Source of the DNA: Umezawaea sp042738955
Lineage (GTDB): Bacteria > Actinomycetota > Actinomycetes > Mycobacteriales > Pseudonocardiaceae
Direction: 5' to 3'
Assembly: GCF_042738955.1 (NCBI RefSeq)
Contig: NZ_JBHYHC010000034.1
Span: forward strand, 17,345-81,344
Length of the DNA stretch: 64,000 bases
The notes beneath the pieces are model-generated. The model was not told the DNA's origin and ran no database searches. It was given only the letters and a program-made list of their open reading frames with translations. Made by a program: the position numbers and the translations under genes. This document shows, in pieces, positions 26,287-35,007 of this stretch (the stretch's first letter is position 1; each line of letters begins with the position of its first letter).

Positions 26287-26987
26287 CAAGTGAGGATGCG
26301 TTTGCCCAGCTCCACGGCTGCGGTGGCGTGGTCGGAGGTGAGTGGGGAGCCGGTGCGGCGGGCTTCCGCGATGTCGTGCAGGGGGCGTGCCAGGTCTGGC
26401 CAGTGGGTGGCTGCGTGGGCCAAGGCCTGGCTCTTGCCGACGATGTCGCCGGTGCGGATCGTGTGCCAGAGGCGGGCTGGGCCCGTGCCTACCCAGAGGA
26501 TGGCTTCCGTGGGTGCGGTGGGGGCGGCGCTCAGCTGGTCGATCAGGGGCTGCCAGTACGTGACCAGGTTGGTGCGGCAGTAGTCCGCTACTTCTTCCCT
26601 GGTCACGGGGGTGTGTGGGCGTGGGCCGCGCACGGTGAGGGAGTAGCGGTTCAGCTGGTCCCACAGGACCGGGGTGATGTAGGCCGGGTCCGTGGTGTTC
26701 AGGGTGCCGTCCCTGCCCCACGGGCGGGGCAGGTCCGTGGCGGGGCGGGTCAGGTCGTCCTGCTGGAGGTAGACGGCGTCGACGTCCGGCTCGGTGTGGG
26801 CAGCCGCCAGTGCGGTCAGGTCGGCCGGGGTTGGGGTGCGGGAGAGGACGCCTACCAGGTCGAGGTCCGAGACGCCGGGGACGTGGTCGTCCAGCAGGGG
26901 GCTGCCGGTCACGTGGAGTGCGGTCAGGAGACCTGGGGCGTGGGTGTCGATGCGGGTGGCGTGGGCCAGGGCTCGTCGGGTGATCAC
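26283..26987 (-). CDS. Nucleotidyltransferase-like protein (aminoglycoside adenylyltransferase type)
   Basis: A 234-residue protein starting at GTG 26987. HVTGSPLLDDHVPGVSDLDL near residue 25 is the GS...DLD metal site of minimal nucleotidyltransferases, and the layout (N-terminal catalytic part, helical C-terminal part with WVGTGPARLWHTIRTGDIVGKSQAL) is that of AadA/ANT(3'')-type enzymes, which adenylylate streptomycin or spectinomycin. Whether it acts on antibiotics is not shown by the sequence. It lies 10 bases after bioY, in the same direction, and precedes the NmrA-like gene. Confidence 0.7.
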   Translation of the reverse strand: MITRRALAHATRIDTHAPGLLTALHVTGSPLLDDHVPGVSDLDLVGVLSRTPTPADLTALAAAHTEPDVDAVYLQQDDLTRPATDLPRPWGRDGTLNTTDPAYITPVLWDQLNRYSLTVRGPRPHTPVTREEVADYCRTNLVTYWQPLIDQLSAAPTAPTEAILWVGTGPARLWHTIRTGDIVGKSQALAHAATHWPDLARPLHDIAEARRTGSPLTSDHATAAVELGKRILTC

Positions 26988-26997
26988 CCGACGAGTA

Positions 26998-27573
26998 CTA
27001 CCGGATCCGGCGCACCAGTGCCCACGTCGCAGGCAGGAGGCCTGCGGCCAGGGCGACCTTGAGGGCGTCGCCCAGGAGGAACGGGAAGACGCCTGCCTGG
27101 AGGGCCTTGGACAGGCTGAGGTTGGCCGCTGCCATCAGCCACGGGACGCCGAAGGCGTAGATGGTGAGGCTGCCGAGGGCCATCGTGCCGACGGTGCGCA
27201 ACGGGGTGCGGTCGCCGCCGCGGCCCGCGAGGGTGCCGACCAGCGCGCCCGCGAAGACGAAGCCGACGACGTAGCCGAGTGACGCCGGGGCGCCGGACGC
27301 GCCGCCCTGGAACCACGGCACGCCCGCCACGCCCGCGATCAAGTAGAGGAGCATCGACGTCGCGCCGCGCTGCCAGCCGAACGACGCGCCGACCAGCAGG
27401 GCCGCGAAGGTCTGGCCGGTGATCGGCACGGGGCTGCCGGGGACCGGGAACGCGATCTGGGCCGCCAGGCCGGTGAACACCGCGCCGCCGATGACGAGGG
27501 CGACGTCCTTGGCGATCGAGCCGGGCACGAAGTCGGCCAGCACCGCACGGCGGGGGATGGCGAGCACGGACAC
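26998..27573 (-). CDS. bioY: Biotin transporter substrate-binding subunit BioY
   Basis: A 191-residue protein with five to six membrane helices and the BioY signature PITGQTFAALLVGASFGWQR near residue 50, then YLIAGVAGVPWFQGG. BioY is the S-component of ECF transporters: it binds biotin in the membrane and works alone or with EcfT/EcfA, which are not encoded nearby. GTG 27573 has AGGAGG five bases upstream; a longer reading to 27651 lacks such a site. A palindrome (27635-27652) upstream may be its operator. Confidence 0.93.
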   Translation of the reverse strand: MSVLAIPRRAVLADFVPGSIAKDVALVIGGAVFTGLAAQIAFPVPGSPVPITGQTFAALLVGASFGWQRGATSMLLYLIAGVAGVPWFQGGASGAPASLGYVVGFVFAGALVGTLAGRGGDRTPLRTVGTMALGSLTIYAFGVPWLMAAANLSLSKALQAGVFPFLLGDALKVALAAGLLPATWALVRRIR

Positions 27574-27634
27574 GGTGACCTCCTGGGATCGCGGCAACTC
27601 CAGGCAGGCTAACCGGGGCGTGGTGGATCCTGAC

Positions 27635-27652
27635 CTTGTCCAGGTCGACAAG
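27635..27652. promoter_or_regulatory. Palindrome upstream of bioY
   Basis: CTTGTC-CAGGTC-GACAAG: 6-base perfect arms with a 6-base spacer, 62 bases upstream of the bioY start and within the divergent bioY/ribosomal-protection promoter region. Size and symmetry fit a repressor site; no cognate biotin regulator is encoded nearby. Confidence 0.45.
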
Positions 27653-27743
27653 TTGCGAACCTCACGTCCCGTCGAGGCTGGTAAATCGCTTGCCCCCGGT
27701 TGCTACCTTCGAATTTTGGCCGCCGATTCGAGGAAGTGACGGC

Positions 27744-27848
27744 ATGTCCCGAAAGACCTGTGTTGCGCCGGTTCCGCACCCGAAGACCGAACACAGGGGA
27801 CACGCACGCCATGAAGACCGTGAACATCGGGATCCTCGCCCATGTTGA
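27744..27848 (+). CDS. Leader ORF overlapping the ribosomal protection gene start
   Basis: A 34-codon ORF: ATG 27744 with GAGGAAG seven bases upstream, encoding MSRKTCVAPVPHPKTEHRGH and more, and stopping 38 bases inside the next gene in another frame. The main gene's own ribosome site (AGGGGA) is inside this ORF. Short leaders like this in front of ribosome-targeting resistance genes often couple expression to ribosome stalling or termination-reinitiation. Upstream, AAAT three bases before TTGCCC (27683-27695) vaguely resembles a WhiB7-type promoter; that part is weak. Confidence 0.45.
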   Translation: MSRKTCVAPVPHPKTEHRGHARHEDREHRDPRPC

Positions 27849-29670
27849 CGCCGGGAAGACCAGCCTGACCGAACGGCTGCTGCACGCCACGGGCGTCATC
27901 GACCACGTGGGCAGCGTCGACCGCGGCGACACCCAGACCGACACGAACGACCTCGAGCGCAAGCGCGGCATCACCATCCGCTCGGCGGTGGTGACCTTCA
28001 CCGTCGGCGACGTCAAGGTCAACCTCATCGACACCCCCGGCCACCCGGACTTCATCTCCGAGGTGGAACGGGCCCTCGCCGTGCTCGACGGCGTCGTCCT
28101 CGTCGTCTCGGCGGTCGAGGGCGTCCAGGCCCACACCAGGCTGCTCATGCGCACGCTGGTGCGCCTCGGCCTGCCCGTGCTCCTGTTCGTGAACAAGGTC
28201 GACCGGCGTGGCGCCCGCTACCCGGACCTCCGCCCGTTGACCTCGGCGCTCGTGCCGATGAACACCGTGTCGGACCTCGGCACGCCCTCGGCGAGCCCGG
28301 TGCCGCGCGGCTTCGCCGCCGACCTGGCCGAGCACGACGACACCTTCCTCGCGCGGTACCTGGACACCGCGTTGACGTACGCGGACTGCCAGGCGGAACT
28401 GGCACGGCAGTCGTTCCGGGGCCGACTGCACCCGGTGTTCCACGGTTCCGCCGTGACGGGCGCGGGCGTGGCGGAGCTGGTAGACGGCATCACCCGCTAC
28501 TTCCCGGCGGCCACCGCGGGCACCGGACTGCGCGCGACCGTGTTCAAGATCGACCGCGACGGCACCGCGTACGTGCGGATGCACTCCGGGTCGTTGAAGG
28601 CCCGCAGCACCGTCGACTACCACCGGGGCGCTTCGGTCTTCACCGGTCGCACGACCTCCGTTTCGGTGTTCCAGCACGGCACCCGCACGCGGGAGGGTGT
28701 CGCTCGTGCCGGTGACATCGCCAAGGTGCGGGGGTTGCGCGGGATTCGCATCGGTGACCAGGTGGGGGTTCCGCGGACTCTTGGCGACCGGCAGCTGTTC
28801 GCGCCACCGACGTTGGAGACCGTGGTCCGCTCGTCGTCGCCGGGCCTGTACGAGGCGCTGGTGCGGCTGTCCGAACAGGACCCGTTCATCAACGTGCGGC
28901 GCGGGGCGGACATCGTCGTGTCGCTGTACGGGGAGGTGCAGAAGGAGGTCATCCGCGACACCCTCCTCGTGGAGGACGGCATCGACGTCGACTTCGCGCC
29001 GACCAGCGTCGTGTGCGTCGAGCACGTGGTGGGAGCGGGCAAGGCCCTGCACGAAATGGGGCCGGGCAACGCTTTCGTCGCCACGATCGGGTTGCGGGTG
29101 GAGCGTTCTCCTGGCCGTTCCTACCGCCTCGAAGTCGAACTCGGCTCGCTGCCGCTGGCGTTCCACAAGGCGATCGAGGAGACGGTGATGTCCTTCCTGG
29201 ACCAGGGCTTGCACGGCTGGGCGGTCCACGACGTCCGCGTGACCCTGTTCCAGGTCGCGTACTCCAGCCCGGTGTCGGTGGCCGCGGACTTCCGCAACCT
29301 GACGCCGTTGGTGCTGATGGAAGCGTTGAAACGCGCCGGGACCACGGTGATGGAGCCGGTCGCGCACTTCGACGTCGAGGTGCCCGAGGACACCGCCGGG
29401 CCGGTGCTGGCGGCGCTGTCGGCGTGGGGAGGGGTGCCGGACACGGTGGCGTTCCAGGACGTCACGTGCCTGATCGACGGCACCATTCCGGTGCGAACGG
29501 TGCGCGAGTTCACCCAGGCGTTGCCGGGGGTGAGTCACGGGGACGGCGTGCTGGTGAGCCGGTTCGACAACTACCGGGAGGTGGTGGGCGTGCCGCCGGA
29601 GAGGGCACGGACGGACGGGAACCCGTTGGACAGCAAGGAATACCTGCTGCACGTGGTCCGACGGGTCTAG
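27811..29670 (+). CDS. Tet(M)-type ribosomal protection protein
   Basis: A 619-residue EF-G-like GTPase. G1 is AHVDAGKTSLTERLL, the switch region ERKRGITI, G3 DTPGHPDF and G4 FVNKVD; then come EF-G-like domains II-V and a C-terminus DSKEYLLHVV. Length and layout match Tet(M)/Otr(A)-type proteins (about 640-660 residues), which dislodge tetracyclines from the ribosomal A site. Actinobacteria carry several divergent homologues whose drug range is untested. ATG 27811 lies inside the leader ORF described separately. The gene is divergent from bioY, and its stop overlaps that of the convergent NACHT gene through a shared CTAG. Confidence 0.88.
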   Translation: MKTVNIGILAHVDAGKTSLTERLLHATGVIDHVGSVDRGDTQTDTNDLERKRGITIRSAVVTFTVGDVKVNLIDTPGHPDFISEVERALAVLDGVVLVVSAVEGVQAHTRLLMRTLVRLGLPVLLFVNKVDRRGARYPDLRPLTSALVPMNTVSDLGTPSASPVPRGFAADLAEHDDTFLARYLDTALTYADCQAELARQSFRGRLHPVFHGSAVTGAGVAELVDGITRYFPAATAGTGLRATVFKIDRDGTAYVRMHSGSLKARSTVDYHRGASVFTGRTTSVSVFQHGTRTREGVARAGDIAKVRGLRGIRIGDQVGVPRTLGDRQLFAPPTLETVVRSSSPGLYEALVRLSEQDPFINVRRGADIVVSLYGEVQKEVIRDTLLVEDGIDVDFAPTSVVCVEHVVGAGKALHEMGPGNAFVATIGLRVERSPGRSYRLEVELGSLPLAFHKAIEETVMSFLDQGLHGWAVHDVRVTLFQVAYSSPVSVAADFRNLTPLVLMEALKRAGTTVMEPVAHFDVEVPEDTAGPVLAALSAWGGVPDTVAFQDVTCLIDGTIPVRTVREFTQALPGVSHGDGVLVSRFDNYREVVGVPPERARTDGNPLDSKEYLLHVVRRV

Positions 29671-32600
29671 GGCCAGGTGACGTCGTCGAACCAGCCCTGT
29701 TCCTGGGCGGCGTAGCGGGCGCGTTTGACGAGGTCGGGGCGGGTGGCGGCGAGGGCGTGCAGGTCGGCTTCGAGCAGTTCGGTACGCACGTCGAGCCGCT
29801 CGTCGCCCTGCTCGTGCAGACGAAGGGCGGCATCGATGGCAGCGATGTTGAGGCCTTCGCTGGGCAGGTCGACCGTGGCCATGAGGGCCAAGAGTTCATC
29901 GTCGTTGCCGCCTCGGCCCAAGCGGTCGAAGAAGAGGTCGGTCATGTCGAAGGAGGGGAAGGACCGCACCATCACGGGCAGCACCCGATCAAGGTCGATC
30001 GCGGATCGCAGCAGCGTGACCACCAGCCCCGACAGGTCGGGGATGTGCCTCATGGACCGCAACGCCTCCCACATCTGGTCGTGGGCCGTGTTTTCGTAGG
30101 CGCCTCGGAGCAGCAGGTGCAGAATCACGCGCGCGGCGGTCGTGCTGACCCCGTCGAGTCTGACGATCACCTGCCAAAGGGGGTTGTCGAACGGTTCGAG
30201 GGAGTCGGTGTCGAGGTTGAGCTGGAAGTCGCACAGGAAGTTCGACTCGCGGTGCCGCTTGAACGGGAAGACGTCGGGCGCGCTGAACGGGAGCATGTGC
30301 CAGGACAGGTCGGGTTCGGGGTCCGTGCGGCCGAGTCTGCCGACACGCAGCACGAGGTCCCGGTCGGCGCCCTGCCCGACCCTGGTCACCTCGATGGTGT
30401 CGATCAGGCCCACCCAGGCGGGCTGGGGGAGTTGCGACCTCCAGAACAGGGCCTGACTCGCCCAGTCGCCGATCCCCACCAGACGACTGGCCGCCAGTTC
30501 GCCGTGCACGACCACCGCGAGGACCATGATGTTCACGCTGTACATCGCGTAGCGGGTCGGCGTGCTCAACGGAGCGGGCTCGTAGTCCGATTTGGGCCGG
30601 TGCCGGTGAGCCTCGTGGAACACGCGGACGAGCAACGGGGAAAGCTCGTCACGCAGCGACGGATCGGCCGCGGCCATCTCCTCCAGGAACCGCACCACCG
30701 GCTGCCGAGCCGTCAACGGGGCGAACGACAGGAGACTGTGCAACTCGTTGTCGTCCAGCGCGCGGGTGCGGGCCAACCGGGAGGTCGACCGCTCCGCGTG
30801 GAGCAGGTCCCGCAGTGTGCGCCAGGTCAGCCTGGCCACCAGGTACTCGCTGAAGGTGGCGTGCAGGAACTCGTAGGTGCGCAACGTCTTCTCGTCCCGC
30901 ACCGCCTCCGCCCGCTGGACGAAGAAGAACCTGCCGAGCACGGCTTCGCCCGCGCCCAGCGGTTCGCGCACCCCGTCGCGCTGCGGTTCGGCGCCCAGGA
31001 GCGAGGTGAGGTCGCGGTCCAGTTCGTGTTCCCTGATCCACTGGACGCCGCGGTTGAACATCGCCAGCGCCACGATCGACAACCGTTCGAGTTCCTCCTC
31101 GACCTCCTCGGCGAGGTTCCCGTCCGACCGCTCCTCCCGGTCCTTCGTGATCTCGCGGCGAGCGAACCGGATGAGGAGTCGTTCGTACAGTTCGGCCTTG
31201 CCGATCGTGCCCGTGTTGCGCTGCAACGCGTTGCCGTCGGCGTCGTACAGGGCGAGCATCAGGAGGAGCAGGGGCTGCTCGGCAAGGGACGCGTGCTCCA
31301 GCACGACGTCCACGGGGAGAGGGGACAGGCCTGCCGAGAAGTAGCGGGCGTTGGTGGTGTTCCACGCCCGCAGCCACCGCTCCGCCTGGTCCCCGTCGAA
31401 CGGCGACAGCCGCAGGATCGTCGTTTCCTCGGGGATCACGGCCCGGTCCGCCACGCCGATCCGGCTGGTCACGATGATCGCGACCGGTCTGCCCATGTCG
31501 GCGTTCTCGCGCTGGAACCGCTCGACCTTCTTCAGGTACCGGGTCTGGCTCACCCCGGTGGCCTGGAGCAGTTCGTCGAACCCGTCGAGGAACACGACCG
31601 GCAGCGCGCCGTCGGCCGACCTGGCGAACTCGGCCCAGCCGACCTTCTCGTGCAGCGCGGCGTGGAGGCCGTGCTCGATCTGCTGGAGGAGGTCCGCCTC
31701 GGTGGGGGCGGTGCGGAGTTCGATCCGCAGGGGCGTGAAATCCGTTGCGGGCAGGCGGGCCGCCAGCACCTTGGTCAGTGCCGACTTCCCCGATCCGGGG
31801 TCGCCGAGGACGAGCAGGGGGGACTGCGTCGCGCCAGGGGATGTCAGGTGGCCGATGAAGAAGTCGTGGATGTCGGTGCGGACGTCGAAGACCTGCCAGG
31901 AGAGCACCTGAGCCGGGAACGCAGGTCTACCGACCTGGAACCTCGGGTCGATGTAGCAGTCGCGGAACAGCGGGATGCCCAGCCCGTCCGGCACCTGGTC
32001 GGGCTCGATGATCCGGTGGTCCAGCACCGACCGGTAGCGCGCCGCGAGTTCCGTCCGCCGCAGGGCCGACGGCCCGCCCACGGTCATCGTCGTGAGAAGG
32101 CGTTCGACCTCCTCCAACGCGGTCCTGACGACCGAACGGGTCGCCTGGTGGTCCTGCCGCGAGGACCAGAACGCGAACTCCGGGCAGTCGACCGCGAGTC
32201 TGCGGATGTTCTCCTCGTACCGGCGGAGGGCGGCGTCGGGGAGGCCGTCGAGCAGGTTCCGCTGTCGGTCGTCCATGGAGTCCCACACGGCGAGCCCGGT
32301 CAGGAACGACCGCGTTCCCGTGGTCAAGACCGAGTAGTAGGTCGCGAGCACCTGGAGGTTGTCCTCGTACGGGAGTTCGGGGGTCACCAACGGCACCGAG
32401 GTGTCGGCGAGGCCCACCAAGTCGATCGGCACCTTCGGGAGCACCCCGTCCGGCCGAAGGGCCAGGTCCTTCGTGACCGCTGGAACGCCCGACTCGTCGA
32501 AGGCCTCGAAGAACGACGCCAGCACGACCATGGTGTGTGCGGCGTGCAGGCGTTGGGTGCGGCTGTAGCGGGAGAGGCCGGTGTGCTTTTCCGAGAGCTT

Positions 32601-32786
32601 CACCGCGTACTCGTGGGAGAGCCTGATGAAGTCCGCTTTGGCGTCGAACCAGCCCAGCAGGCCGAACACGTCCAGCACCGAACCCGCCAGGAGGGCTCCG
32701 CCGAGCACCTTGTCGAGCGCCTTGACGAGTTTGTGCTCCGAAGCGCCCATGAGCTTGACCGCGTCGGCGTAGCTGAACGTGCTCAT
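29667..32786 (-). CDS. NACHT-domain STAND NTPase, candidate anti-phage protein
   Basis: A 1039-residue protein. The N-terminal about 230 residues are helical (FSYADAVKLMG, LVKALDKVLGGALLAG), resembling the NACHT N-terminal helical domains (NNH type) found in actinobacterial NACHT proteins. The NTPase core has Walker A LGDPGSGKSALT (about 327-338), Walker B VVFLDGFDEL (about 396-405), a sensor-like IIVTSR, and winged-helix/helical parts with FLHATFSEYLVARL. The C-terminal about 400 residues show no leucine-rich or other repeats that I recognise. Bacterial NACHT proteins are known anti-phage defence factors; this one's role is inferred. ATG 32786 is preceded by GCAGGG; TTG 32795 is possible. 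It ends convergently on the ribosomal protection gene. Confidence 0.85.
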   Translation of the reverse strand: MSTFSYADAVKLMGASEHKLVKALDKVLGGALLAGSVLDVFGLLGWFDAKADFIRLSHEYAVKLSEKHTGLSRYSRTQRLHAAHTMVVLASFFEAFDESGVPAVTKDLALRPDGVLPKVPIDLVGLADTSVPLVTPELPYEDNLQVLATYYSVLTTGTRSFLTGLAVWDSMDDRQRNLLDGLPDAALRRYEENIRRLAVDCPEFAFWSSRQDHQATRSVVRTALEEVERLLTTMTVGGPSALRRTELAARYRSVLDHRIIEPDQVPDGLGIPLFRDCYIDPRFQVGRPAFPAQVLSWQVFDVRTDIHDFFIGHLTSPGATQSPLLVLGDPGSGKSALTKVLAARLPATDFTPLRIELRTAPTEADLLQQIEHGLHAALHEKVGWAEFARSADGALPVVFLDGFDELLQATGVSQTRYLKKVERFQRENADMGRPVAIIVTSRIGVADRAVIPEETTILRLSPFDGDQAERWLRAWNTTNARYFSAGLSPLPVDVVLEHASLAEQPLLLLMLALYDADGNALQRNTGTIGKAELYERLLIRFARREITKDREERSDGNLAEEVEEELERLSIVALAMFNRGVQWIREHELDRDLTSLLGAEPQRDGVREPLGAGEAVLGRFFFVQRAEAVRDEKTLRTYEFLHATFSEYLVARLTWRTLRDLLHAERSTSRLARTRALDDNELHSLLSFAPLTARQPVVRFLEEMAAADPSLRDELSPLLVRVFHEAHRHRPKSDYEPAPLSTPTRYAMYSVNIMVLAVVVHGELAASRLVGIGDWASQALFWRSQLPQPAWVGLIDTIEVTRVGQGADRDLVLRVGRLGRTDPEPDLSWHMLPFSAPDVFPFKRHRESNFLCDFQLNLDTDSLEPFDNPLWQVIVRLDGVSTTAARVILHLLLRGAYENTAHDQMWEALRSMRHIPDLSGLVVTLLRSAIDLDRVLPVMVRSFPSFDMTDLFFDRLGRGGNDDELLALMATVDLPSEGLNIAAIDAALRLHEQGDERLDVRTELLEADLHALAATRPDLVKRARYAAQEQGWFDDVTWP

Positions 32787-32817
32787 GCCCTGCAAGTCGA
32801 CGGGCGGACCGTGACCG

Positions 32818-34164
32818 TTAGCGGGCGGGGGCTTCGGTGTTGCGGCGGGTTTTCGTCCACGTGTTGTCGCCGCGGAGCAGGCGGATCAGGGCGCGCCATG
32901 ACGTGATGTAGAAGGTGTAGATGTACAGGGCGTAGCCGAAGCCGTAGGCGATGGAGCGGGGGAGGGAGACCGCCGGTTCGCAGCGGGCTCGGTAGACGGG
33001 GCCCCAGATGAGGAACGGGAGCAGGCCGAAGGCTCCGTAGACGGTGAAGAGGATCCAGGCGCCCTCGGTGAACCAGGTCCACACCTCGGTCGGGTTCACC
33101 GCCGCGCGGTGGGCCAAGAGGATCAGGGGGATGGGGTAGACGAGGGTGCCCAGTAGTTGCATCCACGGTTGGGCCAGGTAGTAGAGCATTTCGGCCGCGC
33201 CCAACGTGGAGAGGTGGTCGGAGGCCCAGATGTGGCGCAGGTAGCGCATGCACTGCATGGTGCCCTGGCCCCAACGGGTTCGTTGGGCCAGGAAGCGGCG
33301 GAGGCTGTAGAGGCCCTCCTGGTGGACGTGGGTGTCCCTGCTGAAGCCGGTGCGCCAGCCCGCGGTGAGGAGGTGGACGCCCAGTTCGAAGTCTTCGAGG
33401 AGGGAGCCGCGCCACGGTTGGGCTGTGGGGCCCGCGATGGAGTCCAACGCCGACAGCCTGGTGAACTGGCCGTTGCCGCCCATGGAGATGGTGCCGGTCA
33501 CGCCCCTGGACATCTGGATCGCGGCGATGGCGGTGCGGAACTCCAGGTCCTGCATGCGGACGAGGGCAGCGCCGAACGTCTTGCGCCAGCGGGTGACACC
33601 GGGCTGGCGTACGCCGGTGTTGAGCATGCGGACGTCCACCTGGACCGCCCCCATCGTGGGGGTGCCGAAGAGGTGGTCGGCGGCGCAGACCTCGAGGCAG
33701 TTGGCAGCCGGCCTGCCGTCGGCGTCGACAACGACGGCGATGGCGCGGTCCGGGTCGGAGTGCCTGCCCATCCACAGCTTGAGCGTGCGGTAGGCGTCGT
33801 TGAGGGCGTCGCCCTTGCCGGTCCTGGCGTGCGGGAGGGCGCGCCGGACCAGGTGGACGTGGTTGTCGCCGCCGTCCAGCCACGCCTGGACGGCGGCCGC
33901 GGTGCCGTCGTCGGAGTCGTCGTCGACCACCCACACGTGCGCGATCGGAAAGGTCATCCGCAGGTAGGCGATGGTGTCGCCGATGACGGCCTCCTCGTCG
34001 CGGCACGGGACGAGGAAGTGCCACTCGAACGCGGTCGACGAGCCGACCGGGGCCGGTCGGTGGCGCAGGTACGGGACGACGATCAGCAGCACGTACGTCA
34101 GGAACGCCACGGACATGGTCAGCGCCAACGCCTGGGTGAAGCCCAGGAGCACGTCCAGGCTCAT
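32818..34164 (-). CDS. Membrane glycosyltransferase family 2
   Basis: A 448-residue processive-type GT2 enzyme. An N-terminal membrane helix is followed by the nucleotide-sugar site FLVPCRDEE, VVDDDSDDGT, the metal-binding DAD in AVVVDADG, LLEDFELG and the QRTRWGQGTM (QxxRW) motif. Three or four membrane helices end the protein. These are features of synthases that polymerise or transfer sugars across the membrane (cellulose/hyaluronan synthase clan). ATG 34164 overlaps the exosortase stop (ATGA), so the two are translationally coupled. It may build the glycan with which the sorted surface proteins associate. Confidence 0.9.
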   Translation of the reverse strand: MSLDVLLGFTQALALTMSVAFLTYVLLIVVPYLRHRPAPVGSSTAFEWHFLVPCRDEEAVIGDTIAYLRMTFPIAHVWVVDDDSDDGTAAAVQAWLDGGDNHVHLVRRALPHARTGKGDALNDAYRTLKLWMGRHSDPDRAIAVVVDADGRPAANCLEVCAADHLFGTPTMGAVQVDVRMLNTGVRQPGVTRWRKTFGAALVRMQDLEFRTAIAAIQMSRGVTGTISMGGNGQFTRLSALDSIAGPTAQPWRGSLLEDFELGVHLLTAGWRTGFSRDTHVHQEGLYSLRRFLAQRTRWGQGTMQCMRYLRHIWASDHLSTLGAAEMLYYLAQPWMQLLGTLVYPIPLILLAHRAAVNPTEVWTWFTEGAWILFTVYGAFGLLPFLIWGPVYRARCEPAVSLPRSIAYGFGYALYIYTFYITSWRALIRLLRGDNTWTKTRRNTEAPAR

Positions 34165-34691
34165 CGGCGGGTGGCCAGCCGGACGAACAGGACGAGCGCG
34201 GCCGCGCCGCCGAACACGCTGACCATCGAGCCCAGGAGGGTGTGGCCCCAGTAGTAGCCGGCGTCCGTGCCCAGCCACTCCACCAGTCCGACGAGGCTGA
34301 GGACGCGGAGCTGGTTGACGACGACCACCGCCACCGACGCGGCCGCCAGCGCGAGGAGCACTCGGCGGGTGATGCGGGGACGCAGCGCGACCATCACGGC
34401 CCCGATGACCAGCAGCGGCAGCACCAGGAACGCGGACGTGCACTCCGGGGTCATGCGCAGGCCGAGCGGGGTGTCCGAGCCGAGGCCGAAGTACACGGTC
34501 TGGCGGTCCGGCACCACGGCGACGCCGTCGGAGCCGACGACGCCGATCAGGAAGCCGGACAGGGTGATCTCGGCGTTGCGGTAGGCCTGGTTGGCGAGGA
34601 CCAAGGCGGTGGCGGCGCCGAGGAGGGCGATCACGACCACCCGGCTCGGCAGGGCGGAGCGACGGACCGGCGGGGAACTGACGAGCGCCAC
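34161..34691 (-). CDS. Exosortase/archaeosortase-family protein (XrtP-like)
   Basis: A 176-residue membrane protein with about five helices. It carries the three invariant residues of the exosortase family in the right order and spacing: Cys in RMTPECTSAF, Arg in VVVNQLRVLSL (NxxR) and His in YYWGHTLLG. Exosortases are presumed transpeptidases that cleave a C-terminal sorting signal and attach the protein at the surface. Immediately across the divergent promoter is a surface protein with such a C-terminal tail. Starts at GTG 34691. The XrtP label is recalled from its partner family and was not searched. Confidence 0.78.
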   Translation of the reverse strand: MALVSSPPVRRSALPSRVVVIALLGAATALVLANQAYRNAEITLSGFLIGVVGSDGVAVVPDRQTVYFGLGSDTPLGLRMTPECTSAFLVLPLLVIGAVMVALRPRITRRVLLALAAASVAVVVVNQLRVLSLVGLVEWLGTDAGYYWGHTLLGSMVSVFGGAAALVLFVRLATRR

Positions 34692-35007
34692 CCCTGGTTC
34701 CTTTCAGCCATTGGAGAGTGCCCAGAAGAGCTACTGAATGGCCATCGGCCTGCCTGAAGGCGCTCAGCACCCCCGGATCGGGTGACCGAATCCCGCTGAG
34801 TCGGGCGACAAATCGACTTTGAGTGGTCCCGATTGGGCGAAGTGGGTGTAGGTCGTCACTCCTTACGGTCAGCAACCCTTAATCCGTCGGGGTGTCCGCC
34901 GATGGTGAGTTGTCCGGCCACACGACTTGTGGAGGGCGCTGCCCCGGTCGCGATTCGACTCGGGACCACCCGTGTCCGGGCTCACCGGAAGTGGGAAAGG
35001 AAGTTCG
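34692..35007. other. Divergent promoter region of the exosortase locus
   Basis: These 316 bases lie between the exosortase gene (left) and the anchored surface protein (right) and contain no gene. Promoters for both directions must lie here. Moderately A/T-rich stretches occur near 34725-34745 and 34805-34880; no convincing palindrome or -35/-10 pair was found. Confidence 0.5.

Noticed and set aside
29013..32906. Plus-strand open frame of about 1300 codons across the NACHT gene
   Set aside because: A low-complexity shadow frame (Arg, Gly, Gln, His) with no motifs; the minus strand encodes Walker A/B and NACHT features.
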